Shown here piece after piece: positions 51,459 through 60,346 of a DNA stretch of 64,000 nucleotides. Each line of letters starts with the position of its first letter. Position 1 is the stretch's first letter. Source of the stretch: Anaerolineae bacterium (lineage in GTDB: Bacteria; Chloroflexota; Anaerolineae; Anaerolineales; E44-bin32); NCBI GenBank assembly GCA_011174825.1, contig DUEZ01000080.1, forward strand, positions 1 through 64,000, in the 5' to 3' direction. The position numbers and the translations under genes are program-made. The notes beneath the pieces are model-generated. The model worked only from the letters and a program-made list of their open reading frames with translations, ran no database searches and had not been told where the DNA came from.

Positions 51459-52667
51459 ATGAATCGTGGAAATCGTTTATTGATATTTGCAGTCTCATTT
51501 CTTCTCATAAGTGTCACTTTGGCAGGGTGCGGTTTACTCAGTGCACCACAGCCTACACCTGATCTGCTTGCTACTTCTGTGGCGCAGACGATCGCCGCGG
51601 AACTCACACGAGCAGCGGAGGAAACGCCTATTCCTCCTTCCCCCACTCAGGTCACAGTTCAGCCTGAACCTACAGCGACAGAGCCGCCATCGACGCCTAC
51701 ACTCTCCCCCACACCCACCATCGATGATGCAGCTTGCAACCGGGTGGAATTTGTCACCGATGTCACCATCGAAGACGATACCGCCCTCGCACCTGAGGCG
51801 ACTTTCCTCAAGGTTTGGCGCCTGCGTAACGTAGGCGAATGCACATGGACGACGGACTACGCGTTGGTGTTTGTCGATGGTGATCAGATGGACGGAGATG
51901 ACGAGATTGCTCTCCCCCGCGATGTAGCACCGGAGGAGACCGTTGATTTATCGGTCGAGCTAAAGGCACCAGAGGCAGAGGGTTCTTATCAAGGCAACTG
52001 GCAACTTCGCAATGACGCGGGAAGGTTGTTTGGCATTGGTGAGGAGTGGGACGAGGCTTTTTGGGTAAAGATTGTTGTAGAGGAAGGTGGTGATGAACTG
52101 GCCCTTGGTGACCCAACGTGGCGCGATACCTTCGCGTCGGGTGCGAACTGGTTTTTAGTGGATACAGAAGAAACCTACTTCGAAGTAAAAGATGGAAACC
52201 TGATCATGGAGGCCATTCCTGCTGGAACATATGATAATTGGGGGCTTTCTATTCGACCGGCGATAAAGGACTTCTACCTGGAAATCACTGCAAGGACGGG
52301 TGCTGTGTGTTCCGGATTGGATGACTATGGTGTGTTGATCCGGGCACCAGATAAAGAGCAGGGATATGTATATGGTTTTTCATGCAACGGTCGTTACCGG
52401 ATCTATAAATGGGACGGTGAGAATTACACAGGCTTACAGGCGTGGAGAGCTTCTCCTCACATTCTTTCCGGGCCGAATCAGACCAACCGCCTCGGTATCT
52501 GGGCCGAAGGGGATACCTTTAGACTTTACGCCAATGGAAAGTTTTTAGCTGAGGTGAGCGACGACGAATACAAGGAGGGGCGTTTCGGCCTTTTCATCGG
52601 TTCCTCAGAAACCGCCCATTTTAAAGTCTATGTAGAGGAAGTGGCTTATTGGTTGATTGGAGATTGA
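51459..52667 (+). CDS. NBR1-Ig-like domain lipoprotein with C-terminal lectin-like domain
   Basis: 402 residues. A lipobox LAGC (Cys24) and a Thr/Pro-rich spacer (to ~residue 90) precede an Ig-like domain of the NBR1 type (FVTDVTIEDDTALAPEATFLKVWRLRNVGECTW...), common in Chloroflexota surface proteins. Residues ~210-400 form a laminin-G/DUF1080-like jelly roll (YFEVKDGNLIMEAIPAG...YVYGFSCNGRYRIYKWDG) that may bind glycans. Expected on the outer face of the membrane. AAGGAGA precedes the ATG. Confidence 0.88.
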   Translation: MNRGNRLLIFAVSFLLISVTLAGCGLLSAPQPTPDLLATSVAQTIAAELTRAAEETPIPPSPTQVTVQPEPTATEPPSTPTLSPTPTIDDAACNRVEFVTDVTIEDDTALAPEATFLKVWRLRNVGECTWTTDYALVFVDGDQMDGDDEIALPRDVAPEETVDLSVELKAPEAEGSYQGNWQLRNDAGRLFGIGEEWDEAFWVKIVVEEGGDELALGDPTWRDTFASGANWFLVDTEETYFEVKDGNLIMEAIPAGTYDNWGLSIRPAIKDFYLEITARTGAVCSGLDDYGVLIRAPDKEQGYVYGFSCNGRYRIYKWDGENYTGLQAWRASPHILSGPNQTNRLGIWAEGDTFRLYANGKFLAEVSDDEYKEGRFGLFIGSSETAHFKVYVEEVAYWLIGD

Positions 52668-52805
52668 CCTTTGTCTTGAAAATCTCATAAAACTGGAATT
52701 TTCCTACAGCATGGATGGATAAAATTTCATCCACAATCCATGCACGGGTATTAGGGGGTTTAAATTCCACGCGATTCAATAATTCTCAAACGACGATCCA
52801 TTCAT

Positions 52806-53327
52806 TTGCAAGGATATGATTATTCCCAACCCGGGGCATATTTTGTGACGATATGTACGAAGAATCGCCATTGTTTATTAGGAGATGTTATTAAAGGAGA
52901 GTGCAAACTCAATCAGTATGGAAGAATTGTCGAAGCTGAGTGGAAAAAATCTACCATCATCCGGCGTGAAATCGAGTTGGATATCTGGGTCGTGATGCCA
53001 AACCATATGCATGGGATCGTGTGTATTGTCCATAATGAAATCGTAGGGGCGCACGGGCAGGGAGGACCCCCCTGCATCTTTGACCGTGCGCCCCTACAAC
53101 ATCTTTATCGTAAACCTAGATCATTAGGATCCTTCATATCAGGCTTTAAATCATCCACCACGAAACGAATAAACCAAATCCGAGGCACACCTGGTGCGAG
53201 GGTTTGGCAGAGGAATTATTATGACCGCATCATCCGCAATCAGGGCGAGTTGGACCAACTCCGATTATATATCCAAGACAACCCTCTAAAATGGGAACTT
53301 GATGAATACTATCCCAATCTGAAGTAG
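52806..53327 (+). CDS. REP-associated tyrosine transposase (RAYT, Y1-type)
   Basis: 173 residues from TTG. The Y1 transposase HUH motif is PNHMHGIV, and family blocks LQGYDYSQPGAYFVTICTKNR, RSLGSFISGFKS, WQRNYYDRIIRNQ and the catalytic-Tyr region are present. The family N terminus RRSIHLQGYDYS is encoded immediately upstream in frame (from 52791), but no ATG precedes it before a stop, so translation must start at TTG 52806 or at a rare ATT/ATA; the start may be damaged. A 55-bp REP hairpin (53043-53097) lies inside the reading frame, and the stop lies in a second hairpin (53324-53350). Confidence 0.85.
   Translation: MQGYDYSQPGAYFVTICTKNRHCLLGDVIKGECKLNQYGRIVEAEWKKSTIIRREIELDIWVVMPNHMHGIVCIVHNEIVGAHGQGGPPCIFDRAPLQHLYRKPRSLGSFISGFKSSTTKRINQIRGTPGARVWQRNYYDRIIRNQGELDQLRLYIQDNPLKWELDEYYPNLK
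53043..53097. repeat. 55-bp REP hairpin inside the RAYT gene
   Basis: Ends GTAGGGGCGCACGG and CCGTGCGCCCCTAC are perfect 14-bp inverted repeats. It encodes about VGAHGQGGPPCIFDRAPLQ within the transposase. A copy differing by a single base is at 59067-59121. Confidence 0.9.
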
Positions 53328-53350
53328 GGGAGGGGTAACCCCGCCCCTAC
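53324..53350. repeat. 27-bp hairpin overlapping the RAYT stop codon
   Basis: GTAGGGGAGGGGTAACCCCGCCCCTAC contains the TAG stop (53325-53327). The remnant RAYT at 58882 ends in the equivalent hairpin at 59007-59033. Confidence 0.85.
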
Positions 53351-53379
53351 ATACTTGCATTAACTAAAATGGTTGTTTA

Positions 53380-55032
53380 TTACTTCTCCTTACCCTTACC
53401 ATGCTCCTCACGGAACATCTCTCGCAATTGACTACGAACACACTTCCATTCGCCATCACATGTCAATTCAAATAGGCTCCAGATCTCTTCCTCGCTCACG
53501 CCATATTGGGCTGCAAGTTGAGTTGCGGTGCGCTGGTTGTGTCCAGCCTGATTTACCTTGTCAGGATTCTCACGCAGGTAATCTTGGACACATTTCCAAT
53601 CACCGTCACAGGTTTCGTTGAACACAACAAGAATTTCCTCTTCACTCACATCGTATTGATCGGCGTAACGAGCCGCGGTGCGAAGGTTGAGCTCCACCTG
53701 ATGTTCCTCTTGAGCCTGCACCCGCTGCTGCCGTCGATACTCCTGGACATCTATCTCCAAGATAGCCAGAGCATCCGTAATCTCGTCTGCCAATTGATAA
53801 GCCTTCCGGATTTCCCCCCAGTTGTAGCCTTCACTGTGGGCGATGATAAGAGAAGCCCAATCACCGTCAAGTTGCGTTGCGAGTTTGGCTGCGTGACGCA
53901 TTTCTGAGAGGTTAAAACCCATTTCAAGGTAGCTGGCGAGGTCGATGGGATCGATATCCAGCTCTTGGACTGTACGATACAATTGCCCCAGTTTGCCGGG
54001 CGAGATTCCATCCGCTAACCTTGCCAAGGCATCTTCAAAGTCGGCCTCATATCGAATGACGACCCGTAGCGCAGTGCGGATTTGGCTCACTGTATTCTCA
54101 CCGCTTAAGACTCGATCCATGAGATCGACGATCCCCACATTATCTAGAGCCTCTGCAAATCGATTCAATTGAACGAGCAAGCCCCACCCTGTGCCATCCA
54201 AGTGCCAATCCCGGATCTGTTCCCAGGTGAGATCTTCAATGATCAGAGCAAGCTTATAGGCGTGCCAGAGACGTCCAAATCCAGTTTGTCGACCGGTAAG
54301 TCCACCCAAGAAGATATAGTAGATGTCTTCACAGGTGTATTCTTTTTCAGCTTGATCAGGGAAAAGCTTGCTGACCTCGTCGGCAATCCGTTGTGCCATT
54401 GGGTGACAGCCAAATAGGGGATCGACGACAACAACCAGTAACGTATCGGTATACGTTGCCCCGCATTCATCTGTGACCATCACGCTAGCGGTGTATCTGC
54501 CAGGTGAAGTATAGGTGGCAGTCGCAGTGTTTGAGTCCGGATCGATGATGAAACTTGATGCACCCTCGAAACTCCATTCGTAAACGAACGGGGGAAATCC
54601 ACCACGGACCTCAGCTGTGAAGTCAAATGTGGCCTCGCCTCCCTCAAGTTCTTTGAAAGGTGGCATCTCATCAGCGAGAAGGGTGACCAGCGGTCCAATG
54701 GTGAGGATGTCGGATGTCATGCCCGTTAAGGGGATCTCTGAACTGTCGGTGACGGTTAAGACCCATTCATAGTCACCTGGAACCAAATACGTGTGTTGTG
54801 TAGGATGAGGGAAGGATTCAACATCGTTCTCTTCAAGACTTTCACCGTCGCCGAAATCCCAGGCCAAGTTATAAGGGGGGGTACCATCCTCTACGTTGAC
54901 CTGAAAGGTGACACCCTCGCATGCAACCTCTGGTGTCACCTCAATGAATAACCCATTCTCGGCCAAGGCAGGAAGTGGAGTAACGGCAATGGACAGGACG
55001 AGGATCGCAGTAAATATCCGGTAGCGGGACAT
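53380..55032 (-). CDS. Secreted PKD-domain protein with C-terminal CDGDWKCV repeats
   Basis: 550 residues from ATG 55032 (GGAGGT seven bases upstream; an upstream in-frame ATG adds eight residues). After a signal peptide (MSRYRIFTAILVLSIAVTPLPALA) come two PKD/Ig-like domains (YNLAWDFGDGES; FVYEWSFEG) up to ~residue 205. A long all-helical region follows, made of degenerate repeats. The last two units are clear: AARYADQYDVSEEEIL-x6-CDGDWKCVQDYLRE and TQLAAQYGVSEEEIW-x6-CDGEWKCVRSQLRE, each with a Cys pair that could form a disulfide. Likely an adhesin or cell-surface scaffold; family of the helical part unknown. Confidence 0.8.
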   Translation of the reverse strand: MSRYRIFTAILVLSIAVTPLPALAENGLFIEVTPEVACEGVTFQVNVEDGTPPYNLAWDFGDGESLEENDVESFPHPTQHTYLVPGDYEWVLTVTDSSEIPLTGMTSDILTIGPLVTLLADEMPPFKELEGGEATFDFTAEVRGGFPPFVYEWSFEGASSFIIDPDSNTATATYTSPGRYTASVMVTDECGATYTDTLLVVVVDPLFGCHPMAQRIADEVSKLFPDQAEKEYTCEDIYYIFLGGLTGRQTGFGRLWHAYKLALIIEDLTWEQIRDWHLDGTGWGLLVQLNRFAEALDNVGIVDLMDRVLSGENTVSQIRTALRVVIRYEADFEDALARLADGISPGKLGQLYRTVQELDIDPIDLASYLEMGFNLSEMRHAAKLATQLDGDWASLIIAHSEGYNWGEIRKAYQLADEITDALAILEIDVQEYRRQQRVQAQEEHQVELNLRTAARYADQYDVSEEEILVVFNETCDGDWKCVQDYLRENPDKVNQAGHNQRTATQLAAQYGVSEEEIWSLFELTCDGEWKCVRSQLREMFREEHGKGKEK

Positions 55033-55360
55033 CGATTTGACCTCCAGATTATTCAAGATTTAAGAAAAGGTGTTCCTCTCAATACACCAATTGTGAGGAG
55101 AGATGTTCAAGCGTGAATGTCAAGTTCGTCTCATCCAGGTAAACGAGTAACACGAAACATTGTTACAGTTTAACGAATCTATCACCCAAGTACGATCCAA
55201 CAGCAAAACGTCCCAATACGTTATTGGATTCAGTGATTGCGAAAGTTGGTAGAGAACAAGTTGTCCTTTCAGGTTATTAATTCGTCATTTCTCGTTTAAC
55301 TACCCAATTGTTGTCTGCGATGATGCTTTTGTATAGAAGGTGCAGGTTCCTCGATTGGGA
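55033..55360. other. 328-base intergenic region
   Basis: Probably holds the promoter of the PKD-protein gene. CCTCTC...GAGGAGAG near 55073-55102 forms a weak hairpin. Nothing else recognised. Confidence 0.35.
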
Positions 55361-56812
55361 TCACGGGGTGGGTGTGCAGTAGTGAGGATGTCCTGGCTTG
55401 TCGTTGCACTTACTCGGGTCTATGGTTGGAATCGATGGGGGTGTGGGGGTTGGTTCCTGGGTAGGAGTGGTTGATGGTAATTGGGTATCGGTTGGTGCTT
55501 GACTGGTGGTAGGTGTAATGGTTTGTGTATTCGTTGATTGCGGTGTCTCTGTTGGTGAAATGGTCTCTGTGCCTGAAGGTTGCAAAGTTGCCGTTGCCTC
55601 TGGTTGATTCCCGGATGATGTCCTTTGTGTTGCCGTTGGCATTGAAGGTAAATCATGGGTGGCTTCGGCTGGAGGTTCGCTCGCTTCTGGATTGTGTTGT
55701 GTGGTTCCTTCATTCGTCGCCATTGTCTCGCTCTCATCTTGGCTAGAGAAGGTGCTGTTTTGTGTTTCATTCGCGTTTGGTGTAAATCGCGTTTCAGGAG
55801 ACGAGGCACCATTGCTTCCCTTCCAAACTGAAGAGAGTACGGGCAGTGTGACGGCAAAACACAGGAAGATGACGATGATTCCGACCAGAGCTACCTTGGG
55901 TCGCCGTTTACGATGACGGGGGACGTGAACCTGTTGTTGGGGTGAAGATTGAGGCACATTCTGCGGTATTTCCTCATGATCGAAGGCAGTTATAAAAGCG
56001 TGTTTCAGCTCCCCCATGGAACCAAAGCGCTGTTCAGGATTGATTGAAATCGCACGGGATAGCACTTGGATGACTTCTTGGGACAGGTGGCTGAGTGGCT
56101 GCCTGGCATGCTTTTGGGAGGTTGGTCGACTTTGGAGACGAGCGTTAAGCGCCAATAATCCTTCAGCCACAGGTAAACCGCTAAGAAGTACAAGCGCAAT
56201 CAGGCCTAATGAATATTGGTCTGAAAGCGGGGTCAGCCCTACACCTTGAATGACTTCCGGTGCTTTGAATTCTTCGCCAACATATGGTCCTGTGCCTGAT
56301 GAACGGAGTTTTCCCAGAGCAGAAGCCTGCCCTAGATCAAAAACCTGGACATGACCTTCTTCATCCACAAGAATGTTTGAGGGCGTGAGATTCCCATGGA
56401 GAATCCTGTGAGAATGAGCATGCTCTAATGCTGAGGCTGTTTCCAAGATGAGACGTTCAACATCAAGTGCAGCGAGGATTCCTCTATCGATGCGATCCTG
56501 TAAGTTACCGGCTGCGACATAAGGTGTCACGATGTATGGCCGACCTTCGTCTATTCCCGACCCAATGATTTTTGGGATATTAGGATGTTTCAACCTATAG
56601 ATAGCGCGCATTGTTTCGTGCAATTGTGTGAGAATTTGGCGATTCTGGCTGACCTCAAGAGGGAACAGTTTAATGATTACGAAAGTCTCACCGTCTGGAG
56701 TTCGAGCTTTATAAGTATGCGAATCAAGGCTGGCCTTTCCGGAATCCATAGCAGGACTTAATTGCTCAATGATTCGATAACCTGCAATTTCTGATCCCAT
56801 CATATCTGTCAT
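55361..56812 (-). CDS. Membrane-anchored Ser/Thr kinase-like protein, predicted pseudokinase
   Basis: 483 residues. A eukaryotic-like kinase domain occupies residues ~10-270 with FVIIKLFP (the ATP-binding Lys is present). The catalytic loop, normally HRDxKxxN, reads HGNLTPSN: the base Asp is Asn and the Lys is Thr, while the metal-binding DFG is DLG. Phosphotransfer is therefore doubtful. A basic stretch and one membrane helix (~300-330) precede a Ser/Thr/Pro/Gln-rich external tail ending CNDKPGHPHYCTPTP. The layout matches PknB-like receptors. It is divergent from the sigma/DUF5667 pair and may sense envelope state. Confidence 0.85.
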   Translation of the reverse strand: MTDMMGSEIAGYRIIEQLSPAMDSGKASLDSHTYKARTPDGETFVIIKLFPLEVSQNRQILTQLHETMRAIYRLKHPNIPKIIGSGIDEGRPYIVTPYVAAGNLQDRIDRGILAALDVERLILETASALEHAHSHRILHGNLTPSNILVDEEGHVQVFDLGQASALGKLRSSGTGPYVGEEFKAPEVIQGVGLTPLSDQYSLGLIALVLLSGLPVAEGLLALNARLQSRPTSQKHARQPLSHLSQEVIQVLSRAISINPEQRFGSMGELKHAFITAFDHEEIPQNVPQSSPQQQVHVPRHRKRRPKVALVGIIVIFLCFAVTLPVLSSVWKGSNGASSPETRFTPNANETQNSTFSSQDESETMATNEGTTQHNPEASEPPAEATHDLPSMPTATQRTSSGNQPEATATLQPSGTETISPTETPQSTNTQTITPTTSQAPTDTQLPSTTPTQEPTPTPPSIPTIDPSKCNDKPGHPHYCTPTP

Positions 56813-57226
56813 CTTGTTCGTCTATTTCATCGTCGGGTTTACCAAGTTCTTTGCAGACGCCTCACTTGAACCGCTTACGCGAGTTCGAGATTGAGAATAG
56901 ACGCAATACCTCCATGCCTTAGGAACGGAGGCATGTCGGGCAACAACCTTTTCTTTGTATGGGGAATGCTGGTGCATCCCATTAAGGGAATCGAGCAGGG
57001 CCGGAGATTGTTACAGCAGTGAAGTATGACATTTGTACTAGGCAAATCCTGTCTTTGTTCATCCAATGTAGAAGTATCCTCACATTGAAAGGAGCAGATT
57101 TTTGGGTGGGCAATGATATTTTGTCATCCGATGATAGGGATTGGATTCAACCCTTTTTTAGGTTTACTTTGTGCCTATACTTCTTATTCTGTAGAGATGT
57201 AACAAACTTAACGGAAAACCGTTTTT
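56813..57226. other. 414-base divergent region
   Basis: Between the kinase-like and sigma factor genes. TTTACT near 57163 and TATTCT near 57185 (16 bases apart) form a weak candidate promoter for the sigma gene. No RNA gene was recognised. Confidence 0.3.
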
Positions 57227-57808
57227 ATGGTTGAAGATATTCATCCTCCGCATGCTGATGCAGAACTGATCGCCCAAGCGAAAGCCGGGCAGATTGAAGC
57301 ATTTGGCGAACTTTACCAGCGATATCTTGACCCGATATACCGCTACATACGAATCCGGGTGGCGGAGGATACCATCGCTGAGGACCTTACTGAATTGGTT
57401 TTCTTGCGTGCATTTGAGGTGCTTGATCGTTACAAAGAGCGAGGTAGCCCGTTCTCGGCGTTTCTTTATCAGGTGGCCAGGAATCTTTTGGTGGATCACT
57501 ATCGCCAACGGAAGAGGGAAGTTCCTCTTGAGGCCGCTGATGAGATAGCGGTGACGGACTCTAACATTGACGAACATGTCATCCGTAGTGCGCGCATAGA
57601 GATGTTAAAGCATGCTTTGGCCGATTTGCGTCCTGATTACCAAGAAGTCATCCGATTACGTGTAGTTTTGGCCTTACCGACAGCGACTGTCGCAGAATGG
57701 ATGGGAAGAAGTGAAGGGGCTGTGCGAGTGCTGCTACATCGAGCACTGAATTCGATGAGAAAGCGTTTGGTTGAGGGTGATGAGGGAGATGAATCGCTCA
57801 GAAGTTGA
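57227..57808 (+). CDS. ECF-type sigma-70 family RNA polymerase sigma factor
   Basis: 193 residues. Region 2 is FGELYQRYLDPIYRYIRIRVAE...AFLYQVARNLLVDHYR, and region 4 is YQEVIRLRVVLALPTATVAEWMGRSEGAVRVLLHRALNSM. No region 3 is present, as expected for ECF factors. The gene overlaps the next one, which encodes a DUF5667 membrane protein, the usual partner in Chloroflexota and Actinobacteria. Target promoters are unknown. Confidence 0.93.
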   Translation: MVEDIHPPHADAELIAQAKAGQIEAFGELYQRYLDPIYRYIRIRVAEDTIAEDLTELVFLRAFEVLDRYKERGSPFSAFLYQVARNLLVDHYRQRKREVPLEAADEIAVTDSNIDEHVIRSARIEMLKHALADLRPDYQEVIRLRVVLALPTATVAEWMGRSEGAVRVLLHRALNSMRKRLVEGDEGDESLRS

Positions 57809-58712
57809 GATCCTTGATAATGGTTTATCACGGATCCAATCCGATGAAGTGAAGACCGAGGATTTTCTACAAGAATTTCCTGAGCATGAAGGGACCTTGG
57901 GGGTCTTGCTAGGGCTTGCCGAGGAGATTCGTGCTCATTTGACTCCTGTGGGCCCAGACGATGATTTTGTGTCGACCTCACCAGCACGCATCCTTAATCT
58001 ACTTCGTGCCAAACGCAAAGTCGCTCATAAAAGAGAGAGGAGGTGGGCATGGCGTCCAAAGTGGCCATTGAAGTTAGCTTGGCGCCCTGCATATCTTCTG
58101 ATAACTGCACTGCTGGCAATCGGTATTCTGGGGACGACCGCCGGTGTAGCTTGGGCCTCAACAGGAGCATTGCCTGGGGACAACCTTTATGGTGTCAAAC
58201 GGTCTATTGAGGAGGCTCGTCTTGTACTCACATGGACCGCGACAGGAGATGCTGCTCTGTTGGCTGGATTTGCCGATGAGCGTCTGAATGAGATCGAAGC
58301 GCTATTGGCCGTTGGTCGGGAGGACGATATTCGTTTACCTCTGGCCGGATATGAGGATTTATTAACCCGTCTTTTAGAAGTTGCTGAAGAAGCACAACAC
58401 AGTGGAAAGCCAGGATCGTTAGAACATCTTCAGACAAGCTTAACACAAAACATCCGCACCTTAGAGCGTGTGCAAGCTCAGGTCCCTTTTAACGCTCAAG
58501 AGGCGATAAGAAGTGCCATTGAACAGTCAAATCATGGTCGTGAGGTGATTGAGTATATTCGGCAAGGTGGACATCCCAGCGATATAGCTCCTGGACAGTT
58601 AAAGAAGACACCCGATCGGCCCAGTGGAGGACCGGGCGATCATGGAGGTGGCCAACCCGCAACGAAGACGCCCAAACCCAAACCGACCAAGGATAAGACG
58701 CAAAAGCCTTAA
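57780..58712 (+). CDS. DUF5667 membrane protein, probable anti-sigma partner
   Basis: About 310 residues; ATG 57780 is chosen among TTG 57771 and ATG 57789, all overlapping the sigma gene. An acidic cytosolic N terminus (~90 residues, possible sigma-binding), a basic Trp-rich stretch, one membrane helix (~100-125: YLLITALLAIGILGTTAGVAWAST), then the DUF5667 block ALPGDNLYGVKRSIEEARLVLT and a helical external domain. It ends with a Pro/Lys/Thr/Gly-rich tail. Coupled translation with an ECF sigma suggests it restrains or regulates that factor. Confidence 0.85.
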   Translation: MREMNRSEVEILDNGLSRIQSDEVKTEDFLQEFPEHEGTLGVLLGLAEEIRAHLTPVGPDDDFVSTSPARILNLLRAKRKVAHKRERRWAWRPKWPLKLAWRPAYLLITALLAIGILGTTAGVAWASTGALPGDNLYGVKRSIEEARLVLTWTATGDAALLAGFADERLNEIEALLAVGREDDIRLPLAGYEDLLTRLLEVAEEAQHSGKPGSLEHLQTSLTQNIRTLERVQAQVPFNAQEAIRSAIEQSNHGREVIEYIRQGGHPSDIAPGQLKKTPDRPSGGPGDHGGGQPATKTPKPKPTKDKTQKP

Positions 58713-58881
58713 GCCTGCAAGCCAATTAAAACCAACGGCTAAATTGATCGTTGGCATGAACGGTTTTTGATAGGGGCGTGGTTGCCACGCCCCTTCAAAC
58801 CCCAAATTTAGCCATATCATCGTTTAATTTAAATACCATCCCACGAATCAAATCAATCCGGTACGATGTCAAATTGGAGAG

Positions 58882-59010
58882 TCATTTTGGCAGAGAAGTG
58901 TTAATGATCATATCGTACCCTATGATGAGGAATTGCTACGTATTCGCAATTATATTATCGCCAACCCGCGAAAGCGGGAACTTGATGAATACTATCCCAA
59001 TCTGAAGTAG
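58882..59010 (+). pseudogene. Remnant of a second RAYT transposase (C-terminal end)
   Basis: In frame from 58882 the DNA encodes SFWQRSVNDHIVPYDEELL followed by RIRNYIIANPRKRELDEYY and PNLK to a TAG at 59008. This matches the RAYT C terminus (WQRNYYDRIIRN...ELDEYYPNLK), with the last 36 bases almost identical to the intact gene at 52806. The upstream two-thirds, including the HUH motif, is missing. Confidence 0.8.
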
Positions 59011-59033
59011 GGGCGGGGTTACCCCGTCCCTAC
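59007..59033. repeat. 27-bp hairpin overlapping the RAYT-remnant stop codon
   Basis: GTAGGGGCGGGGTTACCCCG followed by TCCCTAC; the same position and length as the hairpin at 53324-53350. Confidence 0.8.
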
Positions 59034-59066
59034 CTGCGTGAGAGATGCTGTCCCAATCTGTGATAC

Positions 59067-59121
59067 GTAGGGGCGCACGGGCAGGGAGGACACCCCTGCA
59101 TCTTTGACCGTGCGCCCCTAC
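59067..59121. repeat. 55-bp REP hairpin, intergenic copy
   Basis: Identical to the copy inside the RAYT gene (53043-53097) except for one base. Perfect 14-bp inverted ends. Confidence 0.9.
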
Positions 59122-59177
59122 AGAACTATTGTTATGATGTAGTGATTGAATTCGGTGATTAACTACAAGGGATATCG

Positions 59178-59924
59178 ATGAGAGCAATCAAAGAAACATC
59201 AAGATCCGCTCTGCTCCATAGACTGCGCGAACTTGAGGTCGATGTAAGGTATCAGGAATTTGCTGAGCAGGATGCGGAAGATTTCGTTTACACCCCTGGG
59301 CTCATCCCTGTTTTGCTCTCCGCTCCACATGGAACCGTCCACACCCGGCAAGACAAGCCAAAGCAGGAAGATGAATATACTTCAGGTTTTGCCCAACTTG
59401 TTGCCGAGATCACCGATGCACATGTCATTTTCACTCGTTATCGGTCACAAACCGACCCCAACTGGTATTCTGATACGCCGTATAAGAAAACACTTCGGGA
59501 AGTGGTCGAGAGGGAAGCTATTCGCTTCGTACTTGACATCCATGGCGTTGCCGAACATCGAAAGTTTGGTATCGCGTTAGGGACATTGCGTCGAAAAAGC
59601 TGTCCGAATCACCGAGAGGCCATCATTCGCCATTTAGAGAAATTTGGTTTCAAACAGGATGCGGTTAAAGTGCTCCATCGCCTCGATCTTGATCGAGGGT
59701 TTACCGCCGAAGGAATAGAAGGGCAAGAAACGATCACTCGTTATGTTTGGGAGAGCCTTGCTGTACCCGCAGCACAGTTCGAGCTCCACCCAGCATTGAG
59801 GATAGTCGAAAGGCGTCCTGAGGCCACAGAGCCAGAACCTTACCAAGGTGTCCCGGCATTGATCGAAGTGACTATTAACGCCTTTACCACCCTGGTTTAT
59901 AAACTGGCTGCTTCATCTCCGTGA
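59178..59924 (+). CDS. N-formylglutamate amidohydrolase-like protein
   Basis: 248 residues. The motifs LLSAPHGTVHTRQ and FVLDIHGVAEHRKFGIALGT carry His/Asp/Glu residues in the pattern of the zinc-dependent N-formylglutamate amidohydrolase (FGase) group, and a late VPALIEVTINAF block follows. These enzymes hydrolyse formyl or acyl amino acids. No histidine-degradation genes are near, so the substrate is open. AAGGGATATC precedes the ATG. Confidence 0.75.
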   Translation: MRAIKETSRSALLHRLRELEVDVRYQEFAEQDAEDFVYTPGLIPVLLSAPHGTVHTRQDKPKQEDEYTSGFAQLVAEITDAHVIFTRYRSQTDPNWYSDTPYKKTLREVVEREAIRFVLDIHGVAEHRKFGIALGTLRRKSCPNHREAIIRHLEKFGFKQDAVKVLHRLDLDRGFTAEGIEGQETITRYVWESLAVPAAQFELHPALRIVERRPEATEPEPYQGVPALIEVTINAFTTLVYKLAASSP

Positions 59925-60175
59925 TGACTTCCCCTTGATCGCTTTAATTAAATTTATGGATGTTGACCTTAAAATATCGATTGTGTAGGTCAATTCTTCA
60001 TAAGCTTGGAGCCATTCTATCCGACTTGAAGGATCTCACACTCTGATCCATTATCCTGTATCATAGAAACCTGTGGATTTGGCGTGAATGAGATCATGAA
60101 GCTAGAGGCTCGCTCACTAAATGTATTCGAGAATGGCGAATCCTCTGCCTGATTTCAATCTAAGAGGAGGTCGAG

Positions 60176-60346
60176 ATGGCACTAACACCCCCCAAGAAGT
60201 GGGTCTTTTGGAGTTCCTTATTCTTGACGATGATTGGGATCCTGTCCGTATTTAGTCGGTTGGAATTTCTCGTAAATTGGAGCGTCTGGTTTGTTCTCGC
60301 CGGGTATATCTTGCTCTTCTTGGGGAATGTGTTTAAGGGTCTGTGA
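60176..60346 (+). CDS. Small two-helix membrane protein (56 residues)
   Basis: ATG 60176 with a strong AGAGGAGG seven bases upstream; stop TGA at 60344-60346. The sequence MALTPPKKWVFWSSLFLTM continues into two hydrophobic segments (residues ~9-25 and ~33-52) joined by a short loop SRLEFLVNW, and ends with FKGL. No family recognised. The ribosome site and hydrophobic pattern make it a credible small gene easily missed by length cut-offs. Confidence 0.65.
   Translation: MALTPPKKWVFWSSLFLTMIGILSVFSRLEFLVNWSVWFVLAGYILLFLGNVFKGL

Larger units (their letters stand above)
58713..59177. other. Repeat-rich region with a RAYT remnant
   Basis: Holds hairpin AGGGGCGTGG-TTG-CCACGCCCCT (58772-58794), the decayed RAYT end (58882-59010), its stop-codon hairpin (59007-59033) and the 55-bp REP (59067-59121). 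No intact gene. Confidence 0.7.
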
